Shown: positions 11,820-25,100 of the stretch, in pieces
Numbering within the stretch: the first letter of the stretch is position 1
How the letters are laid out: the number at the start of each line of letters is the position of its first letter
Assembly (NCBI GenBank): GCA_028023455.1
Contig: JAQFVV010006341.1
Coordinates: forward strand, 1,490,001 to 1,554,000
Source of the DNA: Epiperipatus broadwayi
Taxonomy: Eukaryota > Onychophora > Udeonychophora > Euonychophora > Peripatidae
Direction: 5' to 3'
DNA: 64,000 nt
Made by a program: the position numbers and the translations under genes
Notes under the pieces: model-generated
What the model was told of the DNA's origin: nothing
Database searches by the model: none
What the model saw: only the letters and a program-made list of their open reading frames with translations

Positions 11820-13395
11820 TTTAATTTTTATTGACAAGAGGGTCTTTTTTGGTGTGTGTTCAAATAGTAATTTGTGATTTTTAAATAGTATTACTGTTTT
11901 TGTAAAATTTGATTGACAAAATTCAAGAGAGAACGGGTTTTTTTTTATGGATCTTTAAATAATAATTTATGTTACTTTTATAGGTTTACATTTGATTGCC
12001 GACAACAATTATTGGGAGAAGTGTTTTTTTTTTTTCGTGTGTGTGTATGTTTAAATAAAATTTTAAGTTACTTTTATTGGTTTACATTTGATTGACAACC
12101 AATTTTGACTTCCTTTCGTTTATAAATTATGGTTTTGGTTCTACAAATAAATTTTTTTGACAATGGGACAATAATAGTTGTTGTTTCTTTAATTTTTATT
12201 GACAAGAGGATGTTTTTTTGGTGTATGTTCAAATAGTAATTTGGGTTACGTTTAAATAATAAGTTACGGTCATACTTTTATTGGTTTACATTTGATTGAC
12301 ACTAATTATTGGGAGGGGTGTTTTTTTGTGTGTATGATTGTAGACAACAATTACTGGGAGAAGGGGTGTAACAGTTTAAAGAATAGTTTACGTTACTTTT
12401 AGTGGTGGTGTACATTCAATTGACAATAATTAGTGAGAGGGGTGGGTGTTTTTGGATGATGATTAAATACTAATTTACGTTACTTTTATTTTACATTTGA
12501 TTGCTGACAACAATTATTGGGAGAAAGAAGTTGTTTTTTTGTGTATGTTTAAATAAAAATTTAAGTTAATTTTATTGGTTACATTTGATTGACAACCGAT
12601 TTGACTTTCTTTTTTTTTCGTTTATAAATTATTGTTTTGGTTTCCCAAATAATATTTTTGACAATGGGACAATAATAGTTGTTGTTTCTTTCATTTTTAT
12701 TGACAAGAGGATCTGTTTTGGTGTATGTTCAAATAATAATTAGGGTTACGTTTAAAAAATAATTTACCTTACTTTTAGTGCTTTACATTTGATTGCCGAC
12801 AATAATTAGTGGGAGGGGTGTTTTTGTGTGCATTAAATAATAATTTACATTACTTTTATTTTTTACATTTGATTGCCGACAACAATTATTGGGAGAAAGG
12901 GTTTGCATTTTTTTTGTTTGTGTGTATGTTTAAATCAAAATTTATTATTGACAACCGATTTGACTTTCTTTCTTTCGTTTATAAATTATTTGGGTTTCCC
13001 AAATATTTGGTTTGACAATGGGACAATAATAGTTGTTTCTTTAATTTTTATTGACAAGAGCGGGTCTTTTTTGGTGTATGTTCAAATAGTAATTTGGGTT
13101 ATGTTTAAATAATAATTTACGGTCTTATTTTTATTGGTTTACATTTGATTGCCGACAACAATTTGTGGGAGGATTTTTTTTGTATATGATTAAAGAATAA
13201 TTGACGTTACTTTTATTTGACCATTTGATTGCCGACGACAATTATTGGGAGAAGCGAGGTTTTTTGGGCTGTGTTTAAATAAAAATTTTAGTTACTTCTT
13301 TTATTTTACATTTGATTGCCGACGACAACAATTATTGGAAGAAAGGATGTATGTTTAAATAAAAATTGAAGATACTTTTATTTTTTACATTTGAC
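11820..13395 (+). repeat. Degenerate minisatellite with higher-order structure
   Basis: The block ACATTTGATTGCCGACAACA, followed by ATTATTGGGAGAA, a T-run, GTGTATGTTTAAATAA and TTACTTTTATTGG, recurs about twelve times at roughly 80-120-bp spacing (for example near 11990, 12085, 12288, 12495, 12583, 12785, 12866, 13141, 13223 and 13308). A second block, CAATGGGACAATAATAGTTG plus TTTTTATTGACAAGAGG, recurs near 12159, 12660 and 13013, giving a higher-order period of about 350-500 bp. Units differ by point changes and indels. The T-runs vary in length. Confidence 0.85.
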
Positions 13396-13987
13396 GAAGG
13401 CCATATGGAATCCCTCAAACAAGCTGCCCTTTATGAAGTGAACATTTCTGTCGGCAACAACGAGACTTACAAATGAAAGTTAAAAGATGTTTTTGGACCT
13501 CAAATCTGCATATATTTGCCGCACAATCCAATCTTTTCTTTCAGCAGCGGATGTTTTTCTGCTGTAGAAATGTTCCAGCGCCGGCTTCCGTGTCTGGCAA
13601 TTCCCATTTTTTCAAGTTTTCTGTGTTGGAATTAGCCATCTTCTTGGTCTCGGAAAATTTCTCGCTAAAACGTGACTCAAAGCGTGATCGTTAAAAAATT
13701 TACGCTACCCCACCCTAATCGAGAATTTAGGAGGCTTACAGCTTTATGAGGAACAATCACGACACTGTTAAAATTGTTAAAAGGTAACAGTACATCAATT
13801 CGTCTTAAAAAAAAAAGGCCCCAATGAAAATTTAAATAATTTTGACATGATCAACTTAACACACCCTCGTATGATATTGTTACATAAAATACATAACACA
13901 GCATTACGATGTAGTGCGTGACACAAACAACTACGGCATTTTCATCTGCTTTTAGCATCGGAAAAAGCCACACCGTTAGCCGCTAAG

Positions 13988-14130
13988 CCGAGTTAACACT
14001 CTTTCTAGGTTTTATTGTAGAAAGAAGACTTAACTCCGAGTTAACACTCTACCTTTTAGCATAGAAAGAAGACATACCTCCGAGTTAACAATCTTTCGAG
14101 GATTTATTTTAGAAAGAATGCTTAAAGACT
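13988..14130. repeat. Three tandem units of about 44-48 bp
   Basis: CCGAGTTAACACTCTTTC-type starts at 13988, 14036 and 14080. Each is followed by a short arm pair (CTTTCT...AGAAAG) that could form a hairpin, then a GA-rich stretch ending in a CTCC or similar. Confidence 0.65.
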
Positions 14131-14199
14131 TGGGTGCGGCTGCAGAAATGGCATATTTCTAGAAATTTAGCTGGAAATAGCGCCATCCCGCAGCTGACA

Positions 14200-15307
14200 C
14201 AAAGGATCAGATGACAACCCTATTGTCCTATATGATATGGCTAGATTAAAGCCAAACTAGCTGCTAATGTTGTTATGTGAAAAAACAAAATCTGAAGCTG
14301 GTAAAAAATCATTAATGAAAACAGGAACTTGTTAACTAGAATGATGAAGTCAGAAATGGATTTTAAGAATTAGATGAGAGAGAGAACTGGACTAAGATTT
14401 TATATCAGCACATATTGACAACTATTCAGCCTATGAATAACAAAAAAAAAATGGTATGGCTAGCGTTATATATAAAAAAAAAATTAAAAGATTATCATTT
14501 TATAAAGTATTGTGAATAATAAAGTGAAAGAAATACAATTGTATTATTGCACTAGTTTGACGTTATTTTAATGTAAGTTATATGCTTCAACAATTTAAGA
14601 AATTGAAAAATAAGTTGGTAAAAAAAAATTTAAAAAGCTAGAAGTAGGATAGAAAAAATATCAAAGTCTTTGAATTCTAATATTAAAAAAAAATCTAAGA
14701 CATAAAAATAAAACCAATCAAGTGGATTCATGATCAGTTTAGTCTTGAACTCTCAATAAAATGATCACTTTGATATTGTCTTGCTATGATCATCTGAAAT
14801 AACCTGACTCATTGAAAAAATGATACACTGATCAGAATAATTGATGATCAAAAAAGTTATGTGGTATTCAACATCATAATAATGAATAATCAATTAAAGA
14901 GAATGGAAAACTGGATGAAAAGTCATTCAGTACATATTTCATTTATATAATAATCAGAAAATAAAACCAATTAGATGGCATCTTACTATTAATGATAATT
15001 TAAAACCATTTAGAACATTATTACCCCCAAATTTTACTATCATCTTATATGTTAAATGAGGTGAAAGAATGCAAAGTAGATTTGAGTTCCTTTTAAAATA
15101 ACAATTTAATAGCTGAAATAATCATATTTTTTTTCCAATCCATAACTATCATTTTTGTTATGGTTCTTATTTAATCCAAGTTCATTTGTTTTTTGAAAAG
15201 AAAAGTGCAATTCATTAATAAAACTTGAAGAAAATCATAGTTACTGACATATGCTGCAAAGAAAATTATACAAGCAAACTTTTATACACTGTTAGTGCCA
15301 GATTTGC
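14200..15307. other. No gene recognised
   Basis: AT-rich sequence with a cluster of TGATCA-containing words (about 14730-14860). BAZ1B exon 4 and later exons would be expected on the minus strand from here leftwards, but none was recognised. Confidence 0.45.
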
Positions 15308-15376
15308 TCAGGATATAAATAGCATAGTTGCTCCTTGCTTTTGAATTTCTTCCATATTTATCCCATAGTCCAATGT
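15308..15376 (-). CDS. Candidate terminal exon, unidentified
   Basis: On the minus strand a good acceptor (TGCTTGATTTTCAG, AG at 15378-15377) is followed by 22 codons reading TLDYGINMEEIQKQGATMLF plus two residues, then TGA. This is the only frame that stays open. The phase is 0, whereas BAZ1B exon 3 ends in phase 2, and direct joining would stop after five codons. So it would belong to another gene, to an alternative end reached through an unseen exon, or be chance. I do not recognise the peptide. Confidence 0.22.
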   Translation of the reverse strand, partial: TLDYGINMEEIQKQGATMLFIS

Positions 15377-16022
15377 CTGAAAATCAAGCATTATACATTC
15401 TTAGATTCTTCAATAATTAGAAAGGAGAGCATAAATGAATTCTGAAGCAACAAATCCTTTTGTGTTTGAATTGTAAAGTTAGTAAATTCTAAAAATGCCC
15501 TAAATTGAAAAATAATGTTAAAATTAGGAAAGATATATTAAATCAAGAGACTTAATTTTTTGATTCTGTGTATTTCATTTATAAAATATTAATATCATTA
15601 TTAGACAGCATCAAATCAAATTCAATTCCTGGCAATCATATGAAAGCATTTTGATATTTATAGATTTTTCAATATGATATAAGAAAGTAATTCGTAATTG
15701 CTTTTTCCACCAGTTTGAAATGACGTTTTACTGTTTATGCAACTCTGACTGATTGCCACTAACATAATCCTATAGTGCTACTAACCAATATAGATATTAG
15801 TAACAAGACTAAAAAAAAACAACACTAAAGATATATATATATATAAAGATTTTCTTTATACAAGGGAAGAATGAAACTTAGTATAAATTTTACATAATCA
15901 AAAGATTATACTTAGATTCTGAATTATTTGATTTACATTTACTTTTCAAGCATGATAATTTATATATATTACTAATTTAAATTACTAATTCTATTTTAAA
16001 AACATTTAAAATCAACACTCAC

Positions 16023-16128
16023 ATTTTCCCAGCATTTTTAACTTTGAATTGTACTAATTCTCCAATGACCAACTGATTAGTAAGTTTATTATAAGAATCT
16101 TCAACTAACTGCTCCAATGGTGCTGTAC
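16023..16128 (-). CDS. BAZ1B: BAZ1B exon 3 (end of WAC region)
   Basis: A 106-bp exon between the acceptor ...AATTATAG|GTACAG (AG at 16130-16129) and the donor AAAAT|GTGAGT (GT at 16022-16021). Its first two bases complete AGT (Ser) with exon 2, followed by 34 codons reading TAPLEQLVEDSYNKLTNQL and then VIGELVQFKVKNAGK. This continues LELVHHS exactly as human BAZ1B continues LEMVHHN with TASLEKLVD..., then VGEECDFEV and a K-E-K-M segment. The exon ends in phase 2 (AT_). The join spans about 36.4 kb of transposon-rich intron. No exon 4 was found in the 16 kb to the left; the 69-bp candidate at 15308 does not fit the phase. Confidence 0.87.
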
Positions 16129-19100
16129 CTATAATTATAAAACACAGCAAAATAAAAAAAACTATTAAAATTTTATTTTGATAACATATAAATAAATGGT
16201 AATATCTAATTATTTTATTAATAAGCCATGTTCAGCATTGTGAACCTATAATATTTAAGATTAAAGTTTGAGAGTTTTGTTATTACAAGATTGGATTTTA
16301 TTCATCTTTAGTTCTTTATAAGGGACACTACAATTAAAAAAAGCCTCAATAACCATAACTGTTCTTATATTGATTTTGAAATATTTTAGGGTATTACAGC
16401 ACAATGATTATCATCAATTATAAAAGCTGGTTAAAAATAAAGTATTTTCTTTGAAATAACAAATCATAGCTGAAAAATCTAAAAAAGGAAAGTCAGTTAT
16501 ATTTTATGGTTGTAATCCATTGAAAATGATATAAAATGTATTACATGTCAAATGATTGGGAAAAAAATGGAGCAGTAATCTATGATATGCAATATTGCTT
16601 CATCCTAGTAGGAATTACATAACCAAAACTGCTTATCAAATGACTGACATTGATGGTCATTTAGGAAAGTAATTTTTGGAAACTGAAATTTAATTTAAGT
16701 GGTAGGAAGGGATTAACATAAATTCCATCAGATTCGTCTTCATTTCATACTGTAAAAATGTTTATATTTTTTGATGATACATTATTATAAGTGTCACATA
16801 GAAAAAACCTTGGACATGAATATTAATTTTCGGATCTAAAATGTCTTAAAAGGTAAAATATTTTGGAAAATGATATCTCAAGATTCTAAACAAAGTCAGT
16901 TTTAGGAAAGTTCCTATAAATATTTTGATGTGGTTTCAATTTATTTTGTCAACTTGATATGAAATCATACCATGGAAAACAAACATTATAATTAATATAA
17001 GGCAGAATTCTCAATGTTAAATCTTTAGATTAGATGACTGTAATAATCAGTGACTTTGTTTTAGTATAAGATGAGCCCAGCAGGATCATAAAAAAAATTG
17101 ATTCAATTTCCTTAAAAAATTGAATGCTTTGTCATACTTATATTAGACAAACTAATAGAAAAACACAACAATATTTGAAGTTCTGTATAATATGTTTATA
17201 ACATTCAAAGTATTTATATTCTTGTAACTATGATCACATCAATTATATAACTGCAACCAAACACAACTTGAAAAGACTGAAGCATTAAAGTGATTTCTAT
17301 ACACTTTTTGCAATCATCTCAAAGTTTTTAAAAGATGTAAACTGGTTTTTGATCTAATTGATCAATCTGTTAAGAGAATTGGTTAATCAGGGAAGAGATA
17401 TGATAGATAAGTAATGAAAAGAAAATATTAAAAGTTGTCTCAAAACATGTTTATAAGACAATCTAATCTATGAAAAGATATCTCAAGATGGTAAAAAACC
17501 TGGATATATTGCCAAGCAAAGAACATAAATATTCCACAAAAGAAATTTTATTTATAAATATACTAAGTAATATTTTGATATAAATTGCAGTTAGCATCAG
17601 TTTATAATGTTAAGAGTTGACAGTTCTTTTACTTATCATAATAATCTATTTGTTTCTTAACATGAAAGTTTAATGGTTGTGGGATTTGGTCTTTGAATTT
17701 ATTATGAAACATTATCGTGGGATATCACAAGGGTTAATGGAAATCATTATCCATTAAAATATAAATATAAATAAACGAGCAAAGATTCAGCATCAGAAGT
17801 CATTATAACTATTATACAAGTTATAATATTGCATCACCAGTAATAATCATCAAGAGTCAACAGTTCCCTTTTGGTCAATGTGAGCAACAACCAATCAGCG
17901 CCTAGGAAAATCTGCCTTCTCCCACTGTTAAAACTTTAAATTTAAATATTATTGATTTTTTTAATTGTAAAAAAAATTCTTGAGGGCAGCATCTTACGTA
18001 CTTTTTAAGCTTTAAACTAAGCGTAAATTCGCTACGATAACGTAAAAACTGCCGGTTTTAGAGGAGTTAAAGCCATGTTCGTCGAGAAACGAAGACGACA
18101 GTTAACAGGTTAATATATTTAGATATACCTCAGAAATTTTATAATAAAAATATATTTTTTCTGTAAGCATAACTTTATCAAAAACTATATATCTTGCATT
18201 ACCCAATTTATATTTCGCCACAGAATTGCATATATCTATGACATATATATAAATTTAATTTGATCATATTTATTTTATAAACAAAAAACATAAATTGCTA
18301 TTATTCAAATTTTCCAAAAAGCACAGCAAGGAAAATTATTTAGCTTTTAGATTCAATAAATGAATATTCAGATTACCTTTTCTTTTACATAATTTTTAAG
18401 TTTTCTTTTTAGAGATAGAATCATTATGGTAAATTAATGCTAATTTTCAGAGTCACCTGATGAGATCCCTGTTCAAAAATGAAATACTGTATAGTGGTAA
18501 AACAACTAACCCATATAGATAATTAACTTATTTATTAATTTATCGGTTTGTGGATAGTTTGATTAACAAACTTTGTTATAATTAAGTTCATGCAAATACC
18601 TTTGACAATGTATTCTGAAGAGAAATGATTACCTTTTCTAAACATTTGTTTTAATTTATTCGTAAAAAAGAAAATTTCTTATATGCATGATAAGTATTAG
18701 CTTAATTGATAAATATTCTCCAAGAAAAAAAAATGTTTATAATTAATAATTGCACCAAATAGAAAATGGTCTCTTATAAATTCATTTCTCTCATTTACTT
18801 GATAAATTCATATTATAGAAATAGAAAATTTATCTACACTTAATGATCTTGCTTTGATCTTAGCATTGATTCTTCCCAGAAATAAAAATATAAATGTTTA
18901 GGAATCTTTTTTAAAGACTGATAATATTCATCAAATCCTACAAACTGTATATTTCAACTTTCCGCCTAAACAACATAATTTTAGCATATACCACTAAGGA
19001 TTAACCTTAGTTTGATTAGATCTAAAATATTTTTAAAAATGAATTCCTTCGAAAACTGTCTTGGGTTGTAATGTAAATTCTCTAGAAATAACTTCCTTAA

Positions 19101-22100
19101 CACTAGCATCTTCAACTGCTAAATATGGAGCCTTATTGAAGTAAAAGAGTTGACATTGAACTTCTGAATATAAAGTTAAATATTACATTGAAAAATATTA
19201 CTAATACAATCAAATGCACTACCTTACAATGACTTTTATATATTCAACCACTAGATATCAGACGACAAGATAATTTCCACCTCATATATATAAAACTCTA
19301 TTAAGAAGCAAATATACTACCAATTCAAGATATAGTTTTCACTCCATAAGATACATGTCAAATCATATTTTTTCTTTTGGATGTTCAACTAAGAAAGTTT
19401 TCAAATAACCAAAGAAGTAGGCGTAAAAAAGGAGTTTATTGTTTGTCTTCCCACTTCTTTTTCCAGATGTGAGTGAGACTCATTATTCGATTAAGGATCT
19501 TTTTGTGCCGATCAGCTTCAGAAATGGAATTCAACGGCCAGATTTAAACCTAAAAATCATATAGTTGACGAATGCCCAATCTGTGCATACACAAAAATAT
19601 ATCTCCAGATTCTTTTTAAATTGCTTGTGAATACTTATCTGCTTAAAAAAATATTTAAAAAATTTCCTTATAACTTTTTCTATTTTAATAAGGAGAAACA
19701 AAAAAAGTATTTTGTTCAAATATTTATTTTATTGCTAGATAAGACAGAAATCCAAAATAAATCAACAAAACAAACAGAATTAATTTGTACTTTCAATGTT
19801 ATAGCAAGTCTAATTAATTGATCCCATCTCCATAAAGTGTTAAAAGACAATAACCTGTTTCATTGTCCAGTGAATTTAAGAGATAAAAATCTTGTTAGCT
19901 GTGTTGGATATAAAAAAGCAAGAAAATAAATATTTTTACTTTTGTAAATTCTAGCAAATGAACACAGATGAAATGCATTATCATATACATTGCAACAATA
20001 TTCTGACTAAACTATATACAAATAAAGATTGTATTATTTTTAAATTAATATATTAACTATCATTCATTAAGATGTTATGATGAAGGAAGAACATTTTTTA
20101 ATCAAAATTTCTGAGGTATGAAATCTAATATTGCTTTTGAGAATGACATTAAAAAAAAGCCATACTGCATATTTCTTAATTCAAAAATTTATTTTTAATG
20201 CCCTGTGTGATAGAGTAGCAAACTTTGGAGCTCAAGGTCTAGAGATTGTGGCTCTATTCCTGATTACTACTATTCAAACTTCTTATGAACTCCCAAGCAA
20301 TAAATCATTTGATTATTTTTTTATTTAATAAATTTTAATATAAATATGAAAATTATTTATTTATATTTGGCCAAAACTTTTATCTATTATAAAAAATTTG
20401 ATTATATTTTTTTACAAATCTACTAAGATAAATTTTTTCTTACTAAAAATTGATTACAAATAAAGAAACTTTTTTTAATGTGAACTTATAATATACAAAA
20501 TTATATTCATATCAAAATTTTGTTGGTCAGTATGTTGACATTTTGAGAAGATGGCCTTTAGAGATATTATCCCTTAAATTCTGACTCAATATTTTGGGAT
20601 ATCTCATTTTTACCCGAGTATGTTAAACAATCCATTATCATCATCAACCACAATCAATCCACTGCAGGATGAAGGTCTCTCCAAGTTCAACCCATCTCTG
20701 ATCTTTAGCTTCTTTTCTCCACATCACCCCTGAGCACACTTTTTTATTGCATCTGTCCATCTCAAATGTGGTCTCTTTCTGGGTCTTTTGCAATCTCTTG
20801 GAATCCAGTTTAAGATTTCAAATGTCCATCTATTAAAATCTCTTCTAAAAATATGTCCAGCCCAATGTCTTTTAATTTTTTCAATGAAGTCAGTAACACC
20901 TGTTTGTTCTCTTACCCATACATTGCGTTTTCAATCTCTCTTACCCATACATTGCATTTTCAATCTCTTCTTGTCACTCCCAAGGTGCATCACTCCATAT
21001 TTCTTTGAGTGGTCTGAAGTCTCTGTATTGCTCATCTATTAAGTATTCAAGTCTCAGATTCATAAGTAAGAACTGGTAAAACACATTTATTAAAAACCTT
21101 CCTTTCCAAACACACAGAAATATTTCTTTAGCTACCAAAAGCACTCCAACCAAGTTTAATTCTATGATTAATTTCATTCATTAGGTTTCCATCTCTATTA
21201 ATAATCTGACCAAGGTATGTATAACTGTTAACTTCTTTTAACGCATCATAATCAATCTTTATTTTCATATTTTGAGAAAATCCATTAAACATTACTTTAG
21301 CCTTTTTAACATTTATCTTTAGGGCTATTTCCATCTGATAACTCTTGCAACATTTCCTGCGGCTCTAAAGCATTATTTGCAGAAACAGCTACATCATCTG
21401 CAAAATTTAAATGACTTAAATAATCTCCACTTCTTTCACTCCTTTAGCTTCCTATTTTAATCCACAAAATACTTCTTGCAGCACTGCTGTAAAAAGTTTT
21501 AGAGATGTGGAGTCACCCTGTCTTAAACCCATCTCAATGTTGACTTTCCCAGTATCATTATTTAATCTAATTGTTGCTGTTGCATTTTTATAAATATTCT
21601 TTAAAAGATGACAATATCCTGGATCTATATCTCGATGATCCAATGATTTAATCACTAAAAAAAAGGTTTATAGAACCAAATGCTTTTCATAATCTACAAA
21701 TCCAAAGCATAATGGCAACTCATATTCATTTGTCCTTTCTATAACTACTCTCAATACCTGGATATAATCTACTGTACTAAAACCCCTTTCCAAAGCATAA
21801 TGGCAACTCATATTCATTTGTCCTTTCTATAACTACTCTCAATACCTGGATATAATCTACTGTACTAAAACCCCTTTTAAATCCAGCTTGTTCTCTTGGT
21901 TGACGGAAATCCAATGTTCTCTGTTGACAAGTTGTAATTATCTCGGTAAAATTTTTATATAAATATTAATATTAATACTGCATTCTTCCGATCACCTGGA
22001 ACATCTTTATCATTTAGACATTAGGTATATAACTTTATTCAAAATTTTTTTATTTCTTCACCTGCTTCTTTTAATTTATCAATTAATAAATTCCATCATT

Positions 22101-25100
22101 ACCTGGAGCCTTTCCTTTCTTCATACATTTAATTGCATGTCTCACTTCTTCATTTAAAATTCTGGAAATTCCGAAGATGTAATAGATATGAGGTACTTTA
22201 TTACTATATAATTCTTGATAGAAGTCTTTTACCCATTTTATGATGTCATCTCTCGTTTTAGTAATAATTCCATCTTTTTTTTCTTATTGCAGATATAAAT
22301 TTCTTATCAATACCAAAATGTGGTTTTACATTCTTGAGACTTTTGTTCTCTTCTTCAGCTTTCTTTGCTAGTTCACAGTTATACTTTCTTATATCATTTT
22401 CCAACTCTTTTCTCAAAATTTAAGATATTCAATCCTTTTTATCTTCATAAACTCTTTAGTCTCAGTAGAAATTTTATACTAGCTATCTTTGTTGCAGTTT
22501 TTAAAAGTATATCAGTTATTTTCATATTAATTTCATTCAAATCTGAATCATGTTCAAAATCTACTAATACTTGAAACCGATTAGTAAGTTCTAATTTAAA
22601 TTCATTAGATTTTTTTTGAAGATTAGAAATATCAACTGTATTGTTTTTCTTAATAATTTTTGTCTCTCTAGTTTTGCATTAACACATATCTTACATCTTA
22701 CTAATCGTTGATCTCTTCCTGTGTTAAATTTATTAAGAACATTACAATCTTGAAATATGTATTTTCTGTTAGTCAAAATATAATCCAATTCTGCTGTACC
22801 TTCATTTGGATGCTTCTATGTCCATTTCCTTTTAACATTTTTCTCAAAAAAAGAATTCATTATATAAAGTTTTTCTTTTTCTGCAAACTCCAAAAGTCTA
22901 TGTCTTCTCTCATTTCTATTACCATAACCAAAATCACCTACAGCACTTTCATCTTTCATTTGTTTACCAATTCTAGCATTAAAGTCTCCCATAACAATTT
23001 TAAAATGTTGTTTACTCTGATCAGAAGACTTTTGTACATCCATATAAAAATCTTTTATTACTTCATTTCCATGAGAACCTGAATTATCTGCTATTAAGTT
23101 GTATAACTAATCTTGCCACTCTGTTCGATACACCATCAATCTCCACAATGTTGCTCTTCCACTTTTTATTTATAATGAATCCTACTCCACTTGTATTTCC
23201 ATTATTTGTGCCTTTATATTAGAATACATGTCCACTTTTTAAATCAATTGTCTCTTCATTTTTCTTCTAACTTCACAAAGTCCAATAATGTCACATTTAA
23301 TATAAGACAGTTCTTCTAATTCTTGCAATCTTCCTTTATTTGAAAGTGATCTACTGTCTTAAGTACCTAAATAAAAAGTTGTCATCAAATGGCAACCTGA
23401 GTCCGCAATCAGTGGATTCTTAGCACCCTCCGCTGTCTTGGTTGGTGACTTTACAGACTTCAGGGAATAAGGGTCATGCTTTATTTTTGTCTGTCCTAAT
23501 TGTATGTAACTACTGGAAAAATTTTTATCATTTGCACAAACATTCATTTTAACTTATCAAGCAACTGAGAAGACTATGGTTTTTCTTGATCTTAAACTCA
23601 GAGGTAAAAAGCCAATAAACTCATCACGCTGGCTAATGTGTGTTGGTGAGCAGCCCGTCCATGTTCGTATACATATGAATAATCACATAGTAATAACAAC
23701 TGCAACGACAAGAATGCATGGAGTGGATATTAGGAATTTGTCCTGTTCGGTTCCTTTAAGACCTCCAAGAGAAATCAAAGGATCTTCTTTCAGTTAAGAG
23801 CAAGCTCCTTTCTGCAGCACATACAGATAAATAATTTACAACATCAACCCTCTAATACAGAATAGTTGTTGCATTAATTAAAAGCAATATGACATGGATA
23901 ATTCATTATGAGAATTATAAAGCCACCTCCAAAATCTATTGATTTCACAAAAATTGCATCTGAATGAAGACCTTTTTTTTTAAAAAAAGCATTAATTTGT
24001 GGATTTTGTTCTATGAATTGAAACTATCTAACACTAAAGATTGCTATATCTATCTTGTCTAAAGCCATTAATTCTTCAAGTTTTCTAAATGATTTCTTCT
24101 GGCTTTATTTCGTGCAGATTCATTTAGAGTTTAAGGAACCATGAGAAATTATTGTGTTGCTAGACTATACAATATCCAAGTTTTTTTCCCAAATATTTAT
24201 ACCTAATTGGATTTTTGACAAGATAGATTTACAATATAGTACACCTGGGTCTCTTTTTACATGGACTAATTTAACACGATTTTGAAGTTACGCGATTCGT
24301 GTTTTACTGGAAGTCGATCTCCGATAATGCACTATTACTTTAAATAATAAATTTCGCGCACTTACGTTATATTGAAAGTAATAGCACATTATTGGAATTC
24401 TACTTTCAACTTAGTAATTTCAATATTTTCAGTGCTTTATAATATTTTATGCAATAATGAAATTAAAATCATGATTTCCACATTTTATGTATACACACAT
24501 TAAATTTTACAAGATTATAATGTAAATTTGTTCAAACATTGTGCGTGTTAATTTTGCATTTTAAATCACATTTTGTTTTTGCTTTTTAAAAAAGAACGTA
24601 ATCAATTATTAATCATTTAGTGTCCACAAGTTTATTTTTAAAAGGTCAGTAATAGCAGTGGGCACAATTAAAAATTAAAATCTGATTTTTAATTGTAATT
24701 AACAATTTATAAATTACTTACGGGCGACTTGAAATTAATGTGATGTAAAACAAAATTTAATTTTTAAACGGAATTGAAAATTAAAGACGAAAATAAGAAT
24801 TTAATTTTTAGTTGTTAGTTTTAATTAAATTTTTCCCAACAATGGTGAATAAATGTCTTTTTATTATCATAAGTCTAAGTTCATAAACAATTAATAAAAT
24901 CATCGTCGTTGTCAACAGAAAACCATTAGCACAATTTGAGAGTGAACATGGCGCTAGTTGTATTGCTGAGATATTCTTGACTTCGTTTAAGGAGAAGCCA
25001 AATACATCACATCACATGAGAATCAGATTTTTTATTAGTTTGCAAACGAACGTGTTTTTGGGCAAATAGCGATAATAATTAAAACGTGTATAAAAAAATG

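Larger units (their letters stand above)
11731..14199. mobile_element. Possible 2.5-kb non-autonomous DNA transposon carrying a minisatellite
   Basis: The left end reads TGTCGCGGGATGGCACTATT (11731 on). The right end, on the opposite strand from 14199, reads TGTCAGCTGCGGGATGGCGC followed by TATTTC, so the ends match over about 22 bp with a 4-bp indel. Between them lie a long degenerate minisatellite (about 11820-13395), a more GC- and CpG-rich unique stretch (13395-13980) and three short tandem units (13988-14130). No target duplication is evident, so mobility is inferred from the inverted ends only. Confidence 0.5.

Noticed and set aside
15308-15376. Use of this 69-bp candidate as BAZ1B exon 4
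   Set aside because: Phase does not fit exon 3 (would stop after five codons) and the peptide does not resemble BAZ1B; kept only as an unidentified candidate.
19467-19566. Plus-strand exon reading (acceptor TTCTTTTTCCAG, then VSETHYSIKDLFVPISF) joined to the 18075 start
   Set aside because: In phase, but the opposite strand over the same bases reads more convincingly as a C-terminus with a polyadenylation signal; the pyrimidine tract is explained by Lys codons on that strand.
20205-20265. tRNA-like stretch with GATAGAGTAGCA and GTGGCTCTATTCCTG
   Set aside because: A and B boxes are too diverged and no cloverleaf can be drawn; at most a very old SINE.
22708-23082. 124-codon plus-strand frame, and its counterparts at 59620-60021 and 60159-60596
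   Set aside because: They are antisense shadows of the RTE endonuclease and linker region; the minus strand holds the recognisable protein.
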